Source: CBDFGE01 sp965247055
GTDB taxonomy: Bacteria; Chloroflexota; Dehalococcoidia; Lucifugimonadales; JAGWBF01
DNA: 64,000 bases
Assembly (NCBI GenBank): GCA_965247055.1
Contig: CBDFGE010000001.1
Span: 1 to 64,000 of the forward strand
Direction: 5' to 3'
Each line of letters starts with the position of its first letter. The stretch's first letter is position 1. The notes below the pieces were generated by a model, which searched no databases, was not told the DNA's origin, and worked only from the letters and a program-made list of their open reading frames with translations. Below, one piece after another: positions 15,706 to 24,994 of this stretch. Made by a program: the position numbers and the translations under genes.

Positions 15706-16614
15706 CTATGGTGCATCGGCCAGCCGCCGCTTAGCTTCATGGTAGACCGAATCTGGCAGAGGTCCCTTACAGGCGGCGTCCACGTTCTGCTTCAGGTGCG
15801 CCAAGTTCAACGTTCCCACGATAGTGGTGTGCACGTCCGGGTGGCTGATCGTGGAGCGGAGCATGAACTCCATCTGGGTCATCCCGTCTACCAGCTGAAA
15901 CAACTTGGCGCGGTCCCAAAGCTTCCACCGGTCCGCATCTCCCTGGCCTTCCCCTGGCATGCCGCGTGCCACTCCGCCGCGGATTATGGTGCCTGCGCCA
16001 GCTTTGGCAGCCCGGGAGATGGCGGCCTCATGCTCCCGTTCCAGTGCGGAGTAAGGAATCTGAAACGCGTCAAACACGCCCATCTCGATATGGTCTGCCA
16101 AGTTCGGCAGCGTAGATGATGAGCCGATAAACCGCACTTTTCCCTCCTGCTTCAGGTCCACCAGCGTCTGGATGGCACCCTCGTGCTCCAGCAGCTTCTT
16201 GGAGGGATTGGCATGAAACTGTACAAGATCTAGGTGGTCTGTGTTCATGCGCTTCAGACTTTGGTTCACACCGTCCACGATGTTCTTGCGCGTGAAGACG
16301 TGCGAGTAGTGATGCTCTCCCGGCAAGGCCGACGATGTGTCCGCTAGACAGCCGCACTTGGAGGCGAGGAAGTACTCGCTGCGCCGGTGGGAGATGTACT
16401 TGCCAATATTCTCTTCACTCTTGCCATAGTCAATGGACGTGTCGACGAAGTTAATGCCCATATCCAGCACGGCGTTCAGCACTCGCTGTGCTTGGTTGGA
16501 CTCGAGAGGCCGACCGCGCCATGGACCAGGGCCACCTAGTTCCAAGACGCCAAACCCGAGCACTGTCACCTCGAGGCCGGTCCGTCCCAGTTTCCTTTTA
16601 GGAATGTCTGCCAA
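15706..16614 (-). CDS. Aldo/keto reductase
   Basis: A 302-residue NAD(P)H-dependent oxidoreductase with a TIM-barrel fold. N-terminal KRKLGRTGLEVTVLGFG, the catalytic tetrad Asp and Tyr in NFVDTSIDYGKSEENIG (about 52-60), Lys in FLASKCG (about 86) and His in LDLVQFHANP (about 134). The C-terminal cofactor loop (about 245-275) is present. TTG start at 16614 follows AAGGAGG by five bases. Monocistronic. Reduces aldehydes or ketones to alcohols; natural substrate cannot be told from sequence. Confidence 0.9.
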   Translation of the reverse strand: MADIPKRKLGRTGLEVTVLGFGVLELGGPGPWRGRPLESNQAQRVLNAVLDMGINFVDTSIDYGKSEENIGKYISHRRSEYFLASKCGCLADTSSALPGEHHYSHVFTRKNIVDGVNQSLKRMNTDHLDLVQFHANPSKKLLEHEGAIQTLVDLKQEGKVRFIGSSSTLPNLADHIEMGVFDAFQIPYSALEREHEAAISRAAKAGAGTIIRGGVARGMPGEGQGDADRWKLWDRAKLFQLVDGMTQMEFMLRSTISHPDVHTTIVGTLNLAHLKQNVDAACKGPLPDSVYHEAKRRLADAP

Positions 16615-16951
16615 GGCGGCCTCCTTCTTGTTGATTTGACTGGTGAGATTCTAGCATAGGGCAGACGTCGCGACAGGTTCAACTCCAATATCGGTCCTCT
16701 ATGTTCAGACCTGGGTACCTGAAACACGGGCTGACTGTGTTGCTCGCTGCGGCCTAACAGAGTCGGACTCGCCCTTTCCCACTTGGCCTTTGTCTTACCA
16801 GACCAGACTCGGTTACTTGGCCTAGGACGGCGTGGATGCCTGGCGACACATGAACTAGTTTGGGCACCGTCTCGTTGCACCCTTGGGCGCCTACCCCCCA
16901 TCAATACTTGATGCGAAGTTTGCGTGAACGGAATCCTGCTGGAGAGGTCTC
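16615..16951. other. Intergenic region without recognisable gene
   Basis: Only stop-rich short frames. It contains GAAACACGGGCT near 16716, also found near 15633 upstream of the aldo/keto reductase 3' end; this may be a short dispersed repeat. No clear promoter seen. Confidence 0.4.
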
Positions 16952-17140
16952 ATGTCCAACCCCCGGAACCTGGCAGGGGTCCCCGAGGACTGTGGCCGGG
17001 CGCTGGCCATCGTCACCGACGCGGACGACATGGAGTACGCGGCCGTGGCCGCCGTAGCCCGGTGGACGGCCCAGAGCGAGCACGTGTCCTACTTGCTCGT
17101 GACACCGTTGGCCTATCAGTCGGCCCCGGCAGACGCGTAG
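16952..17140 (+). pseudogene. N-terminal fragment of a PIG-L/LmbE-family deacetylase
   Basis: Reads MSNPRNLAGVPEDCGRALAI, then VTDADDMEYAAVAAVARWTA, then VSYLLVT, then diverges and stops. Intact LmbE proteins begin with the same strand-helix pattern and a zinc motif H-P-D-D followed by E; here it is D-A-D-D and E, so the first metal ligand His is lost, and everything after about residue 52 is missing. A good ribosome binding site (GGAGAGG) remains. A dead remnant of a GlcNAc-type de-N-acetylase. Confidence 0.75.
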
Positions 17141-17269
17141 TGGGTGTATCGCTTTCCCGTACACTCCCCGTGTGCTGGTAACCGAGCTGCTTATTCCTGT
17201 TATCATTGAGAGGCGGATCTGCGCTAGTGTCATGTCAGGCCCTGGGGCAGTGATTCGTTCGAGACCATA

Positions 17270-18548
17270 ATGAACGACGACGCCTTCGTCCGGCTCTCCG
17301 GGCTCCCCAGAGCACTTGCCTCCTTCAGGGCACCGGGGGTTCGGCTCTTTTGTACCAGCAGCACCTTCGCCGCGGTGGACATGAACGTCCGCATGGCCAT
17401 CCATGGTTGGCTAGTGCTGGAACTGTCCAAAGACTCCGAGTTTAGGGTAGGCATCTACGCCCTACTCCTTGGGATGGGGCAATTCCTCTTCTCGATGCTC
17501 GCTGGCGCCATAGTTGACCGCTTTCAGCGTAGGACCGTGTTGCTCGTTGAAGGCACGGTGAGCGCGGTTATCGCCTTGGCCTTCGCGATCGGTACCTTCT
17601 TCGAGGTCGCCAGCTTGTGGATGGCGCTTGGCGCTGCCTTCGTGACAGGGTGCCTCCGGGCTCTGCGGTTCACCGCCACGAATCGCTTGATTTACGATCT
17701 GGTGGGGCCACGGCAGCTCGTGAACGGCGTCTCGCTCTGGCGTGTCTCGACTGCTCCCATGATGATCTTTGGGGCGATCCTCGCAGGGGCCCTGATCGAG
17801 TGGCCCGGCATCTGGGCCGCCTACGGGTTCATCGGCATCAGCCTGGTCATCTCCCTGCCTTTTGTTGCTCTGATCAGGGTTAGAGGCGGAGTGGAGCGGT
17901 CCAATATCAGCCTGCTGCGACAGACGGTCGAACGGGGTCCTATACATGGCAAAGACCCAGCCTTTGCGCACGCTGTTCACAGTCAGCGTAGTGATGGAGG
18001 CCCTCGGATTCGCCTTCCTCGTCATGATCCCCATCATGGCGAAGAACACGCTCGGGGTTGGCGGTGCCGGAATGGGCTTTCTGCAGGCCGGTGTCGGCAC
18101 GGGAATGCTTCTCTCAATGCTCATTATGGCCGCGATAGGCGATTCCGAGAACAAGCCCCGAATCATCTTCTTCAACGCGTTTGCCGCTGGCTTGGCCCTC
18201 ATTGGTTTTGCGCTGTCCCGGTCGCTTCCCCTGTCAATCTTTCTCGCCATTGGCGTGATGGCCTTCCTGAACGCCTACGACGTCACACTCGGGGCACTAA
18301 TGCAACTCGTGGCCCCACCAAATCTCCGTGGGCGGGCAGCGAGCCTGCACACCCTGGCGACCTCGTTCACTGCACTAGGTGGCTTTATTATGGGCGTGGT
18401 CGGCAGCATCGTCGGCGTCCCTACAATACTGGCTGCAGGTGGCATGGGCATCGTCGTTAACTCTGTGCTGCGCCGGCCTGCTCTCGCGCAGATCCAAGAG
18501 TCCCTGCCCACAAATCCAACATCAGTCGAAAGGGATGTTGGCATGTAG
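17270..18548 (+). pseudogene. MFS transporter split by a one-base frameshift at about 17935
   Basis: The first frame gives six or seven membrane helices with the MFS loop VDRFQRRTVLLVEG and ends in the right context at SLLRQTVE. After one extra C at about 17935 the proper continuation is GVLYMAKTQPLRTLFTVSVV in another frame, running to the stop at 18548 with five further helices. The joined protein is about 425 residues, normal for this MFS group (enterobactin-exporter/DHA3-like). Without correction the first frame runs on as nonsense to 18460. A single inserted base is the only defect, so a sequencing error is as possible as a real pseudogene. Confidence 0.75.
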
Positions 18549-18675
18549 AAGACCGGTGGGCGGGATATTTGTGCCTCGGCCGAGGATTGCCCTGTGAGTG
18601 AAATGATCTCAGGTATAAGCACGTCACTTGCTGACAATGCCGGTCCCCCGCACGTAAGTAGTCGCGCCGGCTTAA

Positions 18676-18715
18676 CCGCCGCCTACCCTTTTACACACAA
18701 GGGTTCCTTTGGCGG
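18676..18715. terminator. Nested stem-loop downstream of the MFS gene
   Basis: CCGCC (18679-18683) and CCCTT (18686-18690) can pair with AAGGG (18699-18703) and GGCGG (18711-18715) around an ACACAC loop. There is no T-run on the plus strand, so termination is only possible. Also flanks the amidohydrolase remnant on the other strand. Confidence 0.3.
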
Positions 18716-18793
18716 CAAACGAACCCCTCTCCGATCGGTCTCCACGATTTCTTCCAGGTTTCACCCTCAGCCGGTCTATTTCACATAGGACGA

Positions 18794-18911
18794 TACTTGC
18801 GTCGACGGCCCTCACACGGCCGTCCTCCAGCCTCACGTCCCGCACACCGTGGAGGCCACTGGCGGCACCACCTCCCGTGCCTTGAGCACCAGGTTCGTAG
18901 TCGAAAGGCAC
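18794..18911 (-). pseudogene. N-terminal remnant of an amidohydrolase
   Basis: One minus-strand frame reads ASGLHGVRDVRLEDGRVRAV DASIV after a short leader, and the neighbouring frame reads NLVLKAREVVPP just before it. Joined with a one-base shift they match the start of dihydroorotase/D-aminoacylase-type amidohydrolases (DLVLKGGTVVDPASG..GVRDV.V.DGRI). Nothing of the metal-binding barrel follows. It lies directly upstream of nothing intact; it abuts the 3' end of the GMC oxidoreductase gene. Confidence 0.45.
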
Positions 18912-18912
18912 G

Positions 18913-20466
18913 CTAAAGGCCTTCCTTGATGAAGTCGGACACGCGCTCGCCTATCGCCATGGTGGTCACGTTGGTGTTGGCGCGGACGCAGTTGGGCATG
19001 ATGGATGCATCCACTACCCGCAGTCCCTCCAGGCCGTGGACCTTCCCGTGCTGGTCCACCACCGCCATCGGGTCCGACGCCGGGCCCATCTTGCAGGTGC
19101 ACGAGATGTGCTGTGAGGTCGTGACCTCCCGCTGTAGCCATGCGTCCAGGGCCTCGTCAGACTCCAGGTCCGCGTCGGTGGGCGCGGTGCGCTCGGTCAG
19201 GATGTCGGCGAAGTCCGGCTGCGCGCCCAGCTTGACGCACATGCGGACCATATCCCTCATCCTCCGGCGGTCGAACTCTTCCCTCAGATAGCGGTAGTCC
19301 AGGAAGGGCTGCACGTTGGGGTCCCTCGACGTGAGGCGTAGCTCGCCCGACCCCACCTCCAGGTCCAGGATGCACACCATACGCACGCCCAGAGCTTCCA
19401 TGCGTGCCCCGCCTGCGTTGACCCGCTCGGTAGCGAAGGAGCTCATGAGGACCATCATGTCGTTGCGCAGGTCCGAGCCCTGAGCGGTGTACCTCAGGGC
19501 GACCTGAAACCTGGGAGCGAAGCCGTCCAGCGGGTATCCGTCCCTGACCTTCCAGTCCATCCACACGGTGGGATGGTCTCTCAGGTTCTGGCCCACTCCA
19601 GGTCTGTCCAGGACCACTGGGATGCCCAGCTCCTTCAGATGGCCCGCGGGGCCGACGCCCGACAGCATAAGCAGATGGGGCGAGCCGATGGCCCCAGAAC
19701 TGAGTACGATCTCGTTGGCCCCCACTACGAACTTCTCCCCTCCGCTCTCCACCTCCAGGCCCGTCGCGCGCCTGCCGTCGAACAGTATGCGGTGCACGGT
19801 GCAGTTGGGCCGGATGGTCAAGTTCAGACGATGCCTGCCCTGGTCCAGGTAGCCCAGCGCGGTGCTCATCCGGATGCCGTTGGGGTTATTGCACGGTATG
19901 GGACCCACACCCGAGGCGTCAGGGTTGTTGTGGTCGGGACTGTCTGCGAAGCCCGCGGCCCGGCAGGCGTTGTAGAATGCCGCCTGGTCCGGGCGCCACT
20001 CCTCCCGTTTGAACCGCCGGGCCACTATGGGACCCTCGGAGGAGTGGAAGTCGTCCTGGAAGTCCGTGTCCGTCTCCAGCTTGCGGAAGTAGTGTAGAAG
20101 GTCCTGGAACCTCCACTTGTCGTTCCCTATGGCGGCCCAGGAGTCGTAGTCCTCGGGCACACCTCTGAGGAACACCTGGCCGTTGATCGCGCTGGACCCG
20201 CCGGTGACTTTGCCCCTGGGCACCATCATGGGCACCGCTGTGTCCGTGGCCGTGGCCTTGCCCATGAACTGCGAGTTGTGGTCGCTTACCATTATGTCCG
20301 TCGCGGTGGCGTAGCCGAACTTCACCTCGTCGGGGAGCCGCTCGAAGTTGGGATAGTCCGGGCCGGCCTCCAGCAGCAGAACGGATCGGTCCGGGTCCTC
20401 CGTCAGACGGGTAGCGATGATTGAGCCGGCAGACCCGGCACCAGCCACGATGTAGTCGTACCTCAT
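18913..20466 (-). CDS. GMC-family FAD-dependent oxidoreductase (choline dehydrogenase-like)
   Basis: A 517-residue flavoprotein. FAD-binding GAGSAGSIIATRL near the N-terminus, LLLEAGP, the GMC signature 1 region PRGKVTGGSSAINGQVFLRG (about 80-100), signature 2 SSGAIGSPHLLMLSGVGP (about 252-270), and the C-terminal active-site block QHISCTCKMG, then VDASIMPNCVRANTNVTTMAIGE. The expected active-site His-His/Asn pair maps to QHIS and PNCVRANTN. I start at ATG 20466, which has GAGGAGAAAGGA upstream and begins MRYDYIVAGAG; a longer open frame to 20913 reads through the next gene's tail and is not native. Oxidises an alcohol to an aldehyde or ketone; substrate unknown. Lies 83 nt after an MFS gene on the same strand, so carrier and enzyme may serve the same compound. 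Confidence 0.93.
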   Translation of the reverse strand: MRYDYIVAGAGSAGSIIATRLTEDPDRSVLLLEAGPDYPNFERLPDEVKFGYATATDIMVSDHNSQFMGKATATDTAVPMMVPRGKVTGGSSAINGQVFLRGVPEDYDSWAAIGNDKWRFQDLLHYFRKLETDTDFQDDFHSSEGPIVARRFKREEWRPDQAAFYNACRAAGFADSPDHNNPDASGVGPIPCNNPNGIRMSTALGYLDQGRHRLNLTIRPNCTVHRILFDGRRATGLEVESGGEKFVVGANEIVLSSGAIGSPHLLMLSGVGPAGHLKELGIPVVLDRPGVGQNLRDHPTVWMDWKVRDGYPLDGFAPRFQVALRYTAQGSDLRNDMMVLMSSFATERVNAGGARMEALGVRMVCILDLEVGSGELRLTSRDPNVQPFLDYRYLREEFDRRRMRDMVRMCVKLGAQPDFADILTERTAPTDADLESDEALDAWLQREVTTSQHISCTCKMGPASDPMAVVDQHGKVHGLEGLRVVDASIMPNCVRANTNVTTMAIGERVSDFIKEGL

Positions 20467-20549
20467 TCCTTTCTCCTCACGTTGCTTCCCGTTCGGGCCA
20501 GGGTAAACATTATCACGGTCAGGCCGTCTGTCAAATCTATATGAGTACC

Positions 20550-21896
20550 TTATGTGCCCGCGGGTTCCGCCTCTCCAGAGGCGATGACCGGCAGCCTCCG
20601 GCCAGTGGACGACTCTTCCCAATCGGGGATCGACGCACCCTCTTTGGAATTCAGTGAAAGGATTATGGCGGCCCCGAAGCCGCTCGCGGCCACGGACATG
20701 GCTATCGCCGGATCGTAGGAGCCGAACATCGCGAAGAAAATCCCACCACTCCAGCCACCCAGGGCCATGCCTATCTGGGCGCCACTCAGTTGCCAGCCGT
20801 AAGCTCGCCCCAACGGTCCTCTCCCGAAGCATTCTCGATTGATGATGGGAAAAGCAGAGCCTTCGCCCCCGTATCCGATGCCAAAGACTACGGCGAACAC
20901 GTAAAAGTGCCACAGATCATGGGCCCAGAATAACATCAGAACCGGCAACGCTTGCCACAGGTACATCACCGCCATGGTCCGTTTGGCGCCCAGACGTTCG
21001 GCCACCACCGGAGTGGTAAACCGGGTGACCACGCTGACAAGGACAAGGGTAGTCAGAATTCCGGTGGCCGTAACCGATTTGATACCAGCCTCTCCGGCAA
21101 TAGGGATAATGTAGATGATGATTATTACGTGTCCGACACAGCCCAGGAAATGGACGGCCACTAAATTCCAGAAGGCGACGGTGCCCTGGACGGCCGACGT
21201 GTACGCCTTGGCTCGCTCTTTGTCGATCCTCCGGTCAAGCCGGAGCCCGATAGGCTCGCTCTGCGGGGCGCCATAGGGTCGAAGTCCCAAATCCGCCGGG
21301 CGGCTCCGAAAGACCAGCATAAGGCCGATCATTATCGCGCCCCCCACCAGTCCGAGAGCCCAGAACGCCACCCTCCACTCCAGGGACACTATCAATATAC
21401 TTATGACGATCCCGATTACTCCCGGTCCTAGACCCTGGGCTGCCTGCAGCAAGCCTATGCCAACGCCCAGACGCCGCCGGAACCAGTAGCTAGTCGCAGT
21501 AATAATGGGCACACCGAAACACGCCTGGGTTATCCCAAGCAAAATGCCGTAGGATATCCAGATGTGCCAAACCTGAGACGCCGCGCCGGTGATTATTGCG
21601 CTGGCAATGAACGCGACGATTCCCACCATAACCACGCGTCGCGCCCCGTACCGGTCTGTGGCAATGCCTGACAGCGGAGCCAACATTGCGCCGCTGATGC
21701 TGGACAGAGCGTAAGCGAGCGTGATCGCTATCGGGCTCCATCCACGCGATTCCTGCAGGGGGACCACAAGTACACCGAACGCCTGCTGCGTCGAGCCGCC
21801 CGCCATGTACAAGAACGCCGCGATGGCTACGATGACCCATGCGTAGTGGATGCCGAACCTGAAGCCGTTCACTTGGCGGCTAGGCGTTGCTGCCAT
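20550..21896 (-). CDS. MFS transporter, OFA/monocarboxylate-like
   Basis: A 448-residue carrier with twelve predicted helices. The first helix pair begins HYAWVIVAIAAFLYMAGGST; the MFS loop between TM2 and TM3 is GIATDRYGARRVVMVG; the central cytoplasmic loop (about 195-235) is charged (RLDRRIDKERAKAY). The overall pattern, including YWFRRRLGVGIGLLQAAQG in TM5, is that of oxalate/formate antiporter and monocarboxylate carriers. Followed by the GMC oxidoreductase gene. ATG start at 21896. Substrate likely a small organic acid or alcohol, inferred only from the family. Confidence 0.88.
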   Translation of the reverse strand: MAATPSRQVNGFRFGIHYAWVIVAIAAFLYMAGGSTQQAFGVLVVPLQESRGWSPIAITLAYALSSISGAMLAPLSGIATDRYGARRVVMVGIVAFIASAIITGAASQVWHIWISYGILLGITQACFGVPIITATSYWFRRRLGVGIGLLQAAQGLGPGVIGIVISILIVSLEWRVAFWALGLVGGAIMIGLMLVFRSRPADLGLRPYGAPQSEPIGLRLDRRIDKERAKAYTSAVQGTVAFWNLVAVHFLGCVGHVIIIIYIIPIAGEAGIKSVTATGILTTLVLVSVVTRFTTPVVAERLGAKRTMAVMYLWQALPVLMLFWAHDLWHFYVFAVVFGIGYGGEGSAFPIINRECFGRGPLGRAYGWQLSGAQIGMALGGWSGGIFFAMFGSYDPAIAMSVAASGFGAAIILSLNSKEGASIPDWEESSTGRRLPVIASGEAEPAGT

Positions 21897-22210
21897 TATC
21901 TCGTTTCATTGATTTGGAAGTTCGCCCTGGTCAGGGTAGGACCGTTTTCCCATCCCTGACTCAGAGCGCGGCAAAGGAGCAGACCTTTCGGCGCCCTTTA
22001 TTTTACATCCCCCTTGGCTACCCTGCATAGGACTCGTTTCTCAGAGTTGGCTTACCTTTAGCCCCAGTTCGCCCGTGGGCCTTTTTGCCTATGGGGAATA
22101 GGCCCACGGGCTCATTCCCTCCAGCGGACTACGTGCGACACTTCACGCATTATCTCTCACGAGATGCAAAGGACAGCTTGACGGCTGCGTAGCGACTGGG
22201 AAGGAGCTCG
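21897..22210. other. Divergent intergenic region
   Basis: Lies between the minus-strand MFS gene and the plus-strand lipoprotein gene, so it must hold both promoters, although I find no strong TTGACA/TATAAT pair. Its main feature is the perfect 11-bp inverted repeat at 22071-22111, described separately. Confidence 0.4.
22071..22111. repeat. Perfect 11-bp inverted repeat, copy B of palindromic repeat
   Basis: GCCCGTGGGCC (22071-22081) and GGCCCACGGGC (22101-22111) are perfectly complementary around a 19-nt loop that begins TTTTTGCCTAT. The left arm plus loop matches the sequence at 14324-14342 at 18 of 19 positions. The right arm continues CTCATT, as does CACGGGCTCATT near 15634. Located between divergent genes, so a regulatory stem-loop or REP-like repeat is more likely than a terminator. 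Confidence 0.6.
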
Positions 22211-23965
22211 ATGAAAAGGTCCCTCATCTTGGCGACGATTCTGGCGTCCATCTTGGTACTCGTTGCCTGCGCGGAGGGGGCTACGACCACACCGGCGCCA
22301 ACTGCCACCCTAACTCCTCCTCCCACTCCCACATTTACCCCAGCACCGACTCCCCAGCCAACCCCGACACCAACACCTACCCCTGTGCCGGTCCCGGGCC
22401 CGCAGGAGCTGACCGCCGCCCTCCTGTCGGCGTTCAACGCCGGTGACGTCGAAGCAATGAGGGGCATCTACGCGGCCGACGTGGTGTTCACCCTGGCCAA
22501 TGTGCCCGATGGGGCCGCCGGAGCGGCCAGCACCGAGACCCATGCCGGGGCGGCGGCCGCAATAGACAAGCACCTCCAGGGGATCGAGGCCGGTGCCAGG
22601 GTCACCCTGTCGGACATCGCCGTGGAGGGCAGCGTGCTGAGCGCCAGATTTGCCTACACCGAGGACGGGGTGGGCGATGTGTGGCCCCTCATGGGTAGTT
22701 GGGAGGCGGTGGTTGAAGCCGGTAAGATCACCAGTCTCACGATGGCCATGGATGGGGAGTCCTATGAAAGGTGGAAGGCCGCAGATGCACCGATAGCTGC
22801 CTCGGTACCCATCACCGTTAGCGACGAGACTACCCGCGGGGACACTCTGGACCAGCTTCCACCCGGCGAGGTGGAATGCATTCGCCGGGACCTGGGGGAA
22901 GCGGAGTTCGGCCAGTTTTTACAGAAAAGCTTTTCGGACACGTCCGAGGCGGACGAACAGGTCCTGTCCCGGTGTCTCGGTCAGGAGTCTCTCTCCCGGT
23001 TTTTCATCGGCTTCGCAGTTAGCGAACTGGGTGAGCTGAGCGATGCCAGCATCGCCTGCATGGGCGATGCTTTGAGCCGGCACGACTTGCGGGCCGTATT
23101 CTTCGGCGACGACGACACGGCCTGGGGCGAAGCGTTTCAGGCGATGACCGGATGCCTCAGCGACGAAGAAGAGGCACGGGTTGATGCCGCCGGTTTCTTC
23201 CAGCCGTCCGGGGATGAGGGACCAACGGGGAGCCCGGGGCTGGTGGACGTGGGAGGGCGGCAGCTTTACCTGACCTGCCAGGGTGAAGGCAGCCCGACGG
23301 TGGTGATGGAGGCTGGCGGGAGAGGCAACTCGGGGAGCTGGCAACTGGTACAGCCGGAGGTCGCGCAGTTCACCCGTGTATGCGCCTACGATCGCGCCGG
23401 CAACGGCTATAGTGAATCAGCTCCTGTTCTTGATACCGCTCAGACCATTTTCGACGAGCTGCACAGTCTGCTGGCAAATGCTCGTATTGACGGTCCTTAC
23501 GTCCTGGTGGGCCACTCCCTGGGAGGCATCCTCGTGCGGGTCTTTGCCAGCCGATATCTGGACGAGGTTGTGGGGATGGTGCTGGTAGATACAGGCCACG
23601 GTGATCCAGTAGCCCGATTCCAGTCAGTGTTAACTCCCGAAGAATGGCAACTGGCGAGCGACGTCATTCTCCACCGTGATGCGGGATTCACCCTTCCCGG
23701 GGGACTGGACCTACTGGGGCCGGACCTGGGAGACATTCCACTGGTGGTCCTGTCTGCAGGCAGAGCGGAGGTCAGTCCTTTACCCTCAGAAGTGGCTGAG
23801 AAGCTTAATCAGGTGCGGCCGGCGATGCAACAGGAGCTGCTGGGCCTCTCGTCTAACAGCACCCACATCATCGCGGAAGAGAGCGGCCACTCCATTCAGA
23901 TGGAACAGCCAGACCTGGTAATCGACGCCATCCGGCAGGTGGTGCAGGAGTCCCGGACCCCGTAG
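22211..23965 (+). CDS. Lipoprotein: SnoaL-like region plus alpha/beta hydrolase
   Basis: A 584-residue fusion. Residues 1-20 are a lipoprotein signal (ATILASILVLVACAE), 22-62 a Pro/Thr-repeat spacer (PTPTPTP), 64-190 a SnoaL/NTF2-like domain (ALLSAFNAGDVEAMRGIYAA). Then come about 150 residues of Cys-containing helical repeats (PPGEVECIRRDLGEAEFGQF) and from about 340 an alpha/beta hydrolase with nucleophile elbow GHSLGG (Ser about 436) and catalytic His in EESGHSIQME (about 560). A conserved Asp lies in VLVDTGHGDP. Start ATG 22211 with GGAGCTCG upstream. Probably an outward-facing esterase or lipase-like enzyme tethered to the membrane; substrate unknown. The ABC/two-component set follows about 75 nt later. 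Confidence 0.88.
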   Translation: MKRSLILATILASILVLVACAEGATTTPAPTATLTPPPTPTFTPAPTPQPTPTPTPTPVPVPGPQELTAALLSAFNAGDVEAMRGIYAADVVFTLANVPDGAAGAASTETHAGAAAAIDKHLQGIEAGARVTLSDIAVEGSVLSARFAYTEDGVGDVWPLMGSWEAVVEAGKITSLTMAMDGESYERWKAADAPIAASVPITVSDETTRGDTLDQLPPGEVECIRRDLGEAEFGQFLQKSFSDTSEADEQVLSRCLGQESLSRFFIGFAVSELGELSDASIACMGDALSRHDLRAVFFGDDDTAWGEAFQAMTGCLSDEEEARVDAAGFFQPSGDEGPTGSPGLVDVGGRQLYLTCQGEGSPTVVMEAGGRGNSGSWQLVQPEVAQFTRVCAYDRAGNGYSESAPVLDTAQTIFDELHSLLANARIDGPYVLVGHSLGGILVRVFASRYLDEVVGMVLVDTGHGDPVARFQSVLTPEEWQLASDVILHRDAGFTLPGGLDLLGPDLGDIPLVVLSAGRAEVSPLPSEVAEKLNQVRPAMQQELLGLSSNSTHIIAEESGHSIQMEQPDLVIDAIRQVVQESRTP

Positions 23966-24041
23966 CCCACTGGGACGCGATTGGTCTGGGGAACAGGCGG
24001 GCACTCCTGAGGAGAAGTCGCAACATAGCAGAGGAGCGAAC

Positions 24042-24994
24042 ATGGGCGAAACGGAAGCTATTCGCTGCGAGAATCTGTCGAAGCATTTTGGAAAGTTTGT
24101 AGCCTTGGAGGGCTTGAGCCTCGCCGTTGAACGTGGCAGCGCCTTCGGATTCCTAGGCCCCAACGGGGCAGGTAAGACTACCACCCTGCGGATGTTCACG
24201 GGCTTGACCAACCCCACGGCAGGCAGCATGTGGGTAGCGGGCGAGGACGTATCGGGCAGCTCCCTCCGGCTGCGCTCCAGGGTCGGCTACCTGCCCGAGT
24301 CCCCGGCTTTCTACGGCTGGATGACTGGCCGTCAGTTCCTTCACTTTACCGGGCAGCTGTACGGCCTCGACTTTAAGGAGGCGAGGTCCCGGGCCGGTGA
24401 CCTGCTGGAGCAGGTGAACCTGGTGGAGGCCGCGGATAGGAAGGTAAAGGGGTACTCCAGGGGGATGCAGCAGCGGCTCGGCCTGGCCCAGGCCCTGATA
24501 CACCGGCCAGAAGTCCTGTTCCTGGATGAGCCCGCCTCCGCGCTGGACCCATGGGTCGCCGTGACATGCTGGAGACCATAGCTTCCCTGAAGGGACACAC
24601 CACCGTCTTTGTCTCCACCCACATCCTGGCCGACGTGGAGCGGGTGTGCGACCACGTGGCCATCATCAATCGCGGCAGACTGGTGACTATGGGGTCCATC
24701 GATGAGCTACGCTCCCGGCGACAGCACCAGGGCTTTGAGCTGGAGCTGGAAGATGGCGCAGGTCTCATGGAGGGGAGGCTGGCCGGCGTCCCGTGGGTCA
24801 TCTCCGTGGACGGGCTCAAACGTAGCGGCCGGCAGCTGTTCCGAGTGGATGTAAGCGACATTGACTTGGCAAAGAAGGAGCTGCCCCGGCTGGTCTACGA
24901 GAGCGGGGTAACCCTCCTGAGGTACGAGCTGGCCTCGGCCAGCCTCGAGGACGTATTCATCCAGCTTATGGAAGAGGAGGAGGTTCGAGCATGA
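24042..24994 (+). pseudogene. ABC transporter ATP-binding protein, frameshifted at about 24548
   Basis: First frame: Walker A GPNGAGKTTT (about residue 40), Q-loop region, signature YSRGMQQRLGLAQAL (about 138) and Walker B VLFLDEPASALDP (about 160), then nonsense to 24581. A second frame beginning MGRRDMLETIASLKGHTTVF gives the switch region VSTHILADVERVCDHVAIIN and a normal C-terminus. Adding one C in the GACCCATGGG run (about 24546) restores a protein of about 317 residues. The end overlaps the permease start by ATGA, so the gene pair is translationally coupled. ABC-2-type exporter ATPase. Either a real frameshift or an indel error. Confidence 0.85.

Noticed and set aside
17462..18250. A 262-codon minus-strand frame opposite the MFS pseudogene
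   Set aside because: Charged, repeat-poor reverse frame of a membrane-protein gene; no start context or motif.
18913..20913. A 666-residue version of the GMC oxidoreductase
   Set aside because: The extra N-terminus overlaps the MFS gene and has no conserved features; ATG 20466 has a strong ribosome binding site and begins at the FAD motif.
22150..22467. A Gly-Val repeat protein on the minus strand (GVGVGVGVG)
   Set aside because: It is the antisense reading of the Pro-Thr linker of the lipoprotein at 22211.
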